The position numbers and the translations under genes are program-made. A DNA stretch of 64,000 nucleotides, taken from Pseudemcibacter sp038106445. GTDB taxonomy: Bacteria; Pseudomonadota; Alphaproteobacteria; Sphingomonadales; Emcibacteraceae. Positions 63,419 to 64,000 of this stretch are shown here, in pieces. The stretch lies in assembly GCA_038106445.1 (NCBI GenBank), contig JAYODU010000003.1, positions 124,001 through 188,000 of the forward strand, read 5' to 3'. Positions within the stretch are counted from its first letter, which is position 1, and each line of letters opens with the position of its first letter. Under the pieces are notes generated by a model. The model searched no databases. It was not told where the DNA came from and worked only from the letters and a program-made list of their open reading frames with translations.

Positions 63419-64000
63419 TCAAGATGGCTTGTTATTTGTTTTTTCTGTTCTTTTTCGTGCCTCTTTCGGTGTTTCCAGAGTGTCCTTCAACGCCCATCCG
63501 CCCTTGCGGTCAAAGGGCCATGCCCCTTTTTCATCAAACTTCGGCAGACTATCCACTGTATAATAGGATATCCGGTGATTTTTTGGTTGTTTTTTATCCG
63601 GATGAATACCTTTTTCATTGGTGGCTTTGGGAATAACTATCTTTCCATTATCATTATCAAGATCAAACCACCAGCGGTGGGTTTCATTCTGGTTGCCGTT
63701 GCCGACAAAATCATCAAGCCAGGCCAGAAATTTGCGCATGAACGGGATTTTTATCGCTATCCATGTGACCATACGGTAAGCCAGAATTCCTTCATTATTC
63801 CAGGGGCATGTTTTCATACATCTGCCACATCCTGCCCCTTTCGGGTTTGAAACACGGTAACTGGTGCAGTTTGGCACATCCGGTTTCCAGGTTTCATAGC
63901 CGTTATACATAATTTTGTCACCATAAGGGATTGCGCCGACCGGGCATTCACGGGCACATTTCTGGCATTTGCTGCAAAAATCCTGCAAGCCGAAATCAAT
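63419..64000 (-). CDS. reductive dehalogenase-like 4Fe-4S protein, C-terminal part (5' end outside window)
   Basis: The frame stays open through the window edge (IDFGLQDFCSKC), so the TTG at 63988 is not the start. Two ferredoxin clusters are visible: CSKCQKCARECP and, after NCTSYR, CGRCMKTCPW. Between them GAIPYGDKIMYNGYETWKPD is typical of RdhA-type corrinoid reductive dehalogenases. The tail is long and charged (about 60 residues ending KTNNKPS). Expected to accept electrons for dehalogenation of an organic compound. The corrinoid domain is not visible here, so a related epoxyqueuosine-reductase-like protein remains possible, but the motifs favour RdhA. Confidence 0.75.
   Translation of the reverse strand: MDFGLQDFCSKCQKCARECPVGAIPYGDKIMYNGYETWKPDVPNCTSYRVSNPKGAGCGRCMKTCPWNNEGILAYRMVTWIAIKIPFMRKFLAWLDDFVGNGNQNETHRWWFDLDNDNGKIVIPKATNEKGIHPDKKQPKNHRISYYTVDSLPKFDEKGAWPFDRKGGWALKDTLETPKEARKRTEKTNNKPS

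Overview
This is a 64 kb chromosomal segment, AT-rich by eye, from an alphaproteobacterium. The evidence is a GcrA-type cell-cycle regulator, AddA/AddB of the alphaproteobacterial type, a gcrA / argD-argF-hslO neighbourhood, long-form PstC and PstA, a double cold-shock-domain protein next to DUF192 and tRNA-Pro, and many Tat-exported or signal-peptide proteins. A marine lineage near Emcibacterales or Kordiimonadales is a guess, not a demonstration.

Layout: addB (cut by the window edge), addA and trxA (1-5.3 kb). Seven tandem minus-strand paralogues of a Tat-exported PLP aminotransferase (5.4-13.9 kb). Peroxiredoxin, a disrupted outer-membrane protein gene, a PQQ-type sugar dehydrogenase, serB and miaA (14-18.3 kb). 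ilvB-ilvH-ilvC (18.5-21.9 kb). A scar made of two gene stumps (22.1-22.6 kb). argD-argF-hslO, an orphan ABC-2 permease and gcrA (22.7-27.3 kb). Three gamma-glutamyltransferase paralogues with a Sel1-repeat protein between the second and third (27.4-33.7 kb). A truncated sensor kinase joined to a STAS stump, an MscS channel and an IscU/NifU-like protein (33.7-36.2 kb). Two ion/amino-acid transporters (36.4-39.7 kb). A cold-shock protein with a structured leader, DUF192 and tRNA-Pro (39.7-41.4 kb). An asnB/glycosyltransferase scar, mtnA and an amidase lipoprotein (41.5-44.8 kb). A phosphate regulon (phosphate porin, pstSCAB, phoU; 44.9-51.8 kb). Finally, small enzymes, two serine hydrolases, a permease stump, a SIS protein, an S10 peptidase, a GST, two MFS carriers and the end of a reductive-dehalogenase-like Fe-S protein (51.9-64 kb).

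Two themes stand out. First, many genes encode exported enzymes acting on amino acids, peptides or gamma-glutamyl compounds: seven Tat aminotransferases, three GGTs, an S10 peptidase, an amidase and two beta-lactamase-fold hydrolases. Cytoplasmic GGCT-like, GST and alanine-symporter genes accompany them. This suggests strong investment in periplasmic amino-acid and peptide chemistry, and the seven-gene aminotransferase array is the best candidate for an undescribed system. Second, the window carries several gene scars in which stumps of unrelated genes are joined directly (about 22.44, 33.92, 41.60 and 54.76 kb), plus a nonsense-interrupted outer-membrane gene and an orphan C-terminal stump. 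This is what ongoing deletional genome reduction would look like.

Regulatory signals visible by eye include Pho-box-like 11-bp repeats upstream of pstS and the porin, a nested hairpin in the cold-shock gene leader, and rho-independent terminators that split the aminotransferase array into separate transcription units. No CRISPR array, rRNA, insertion sequence or complete prophage was seen.
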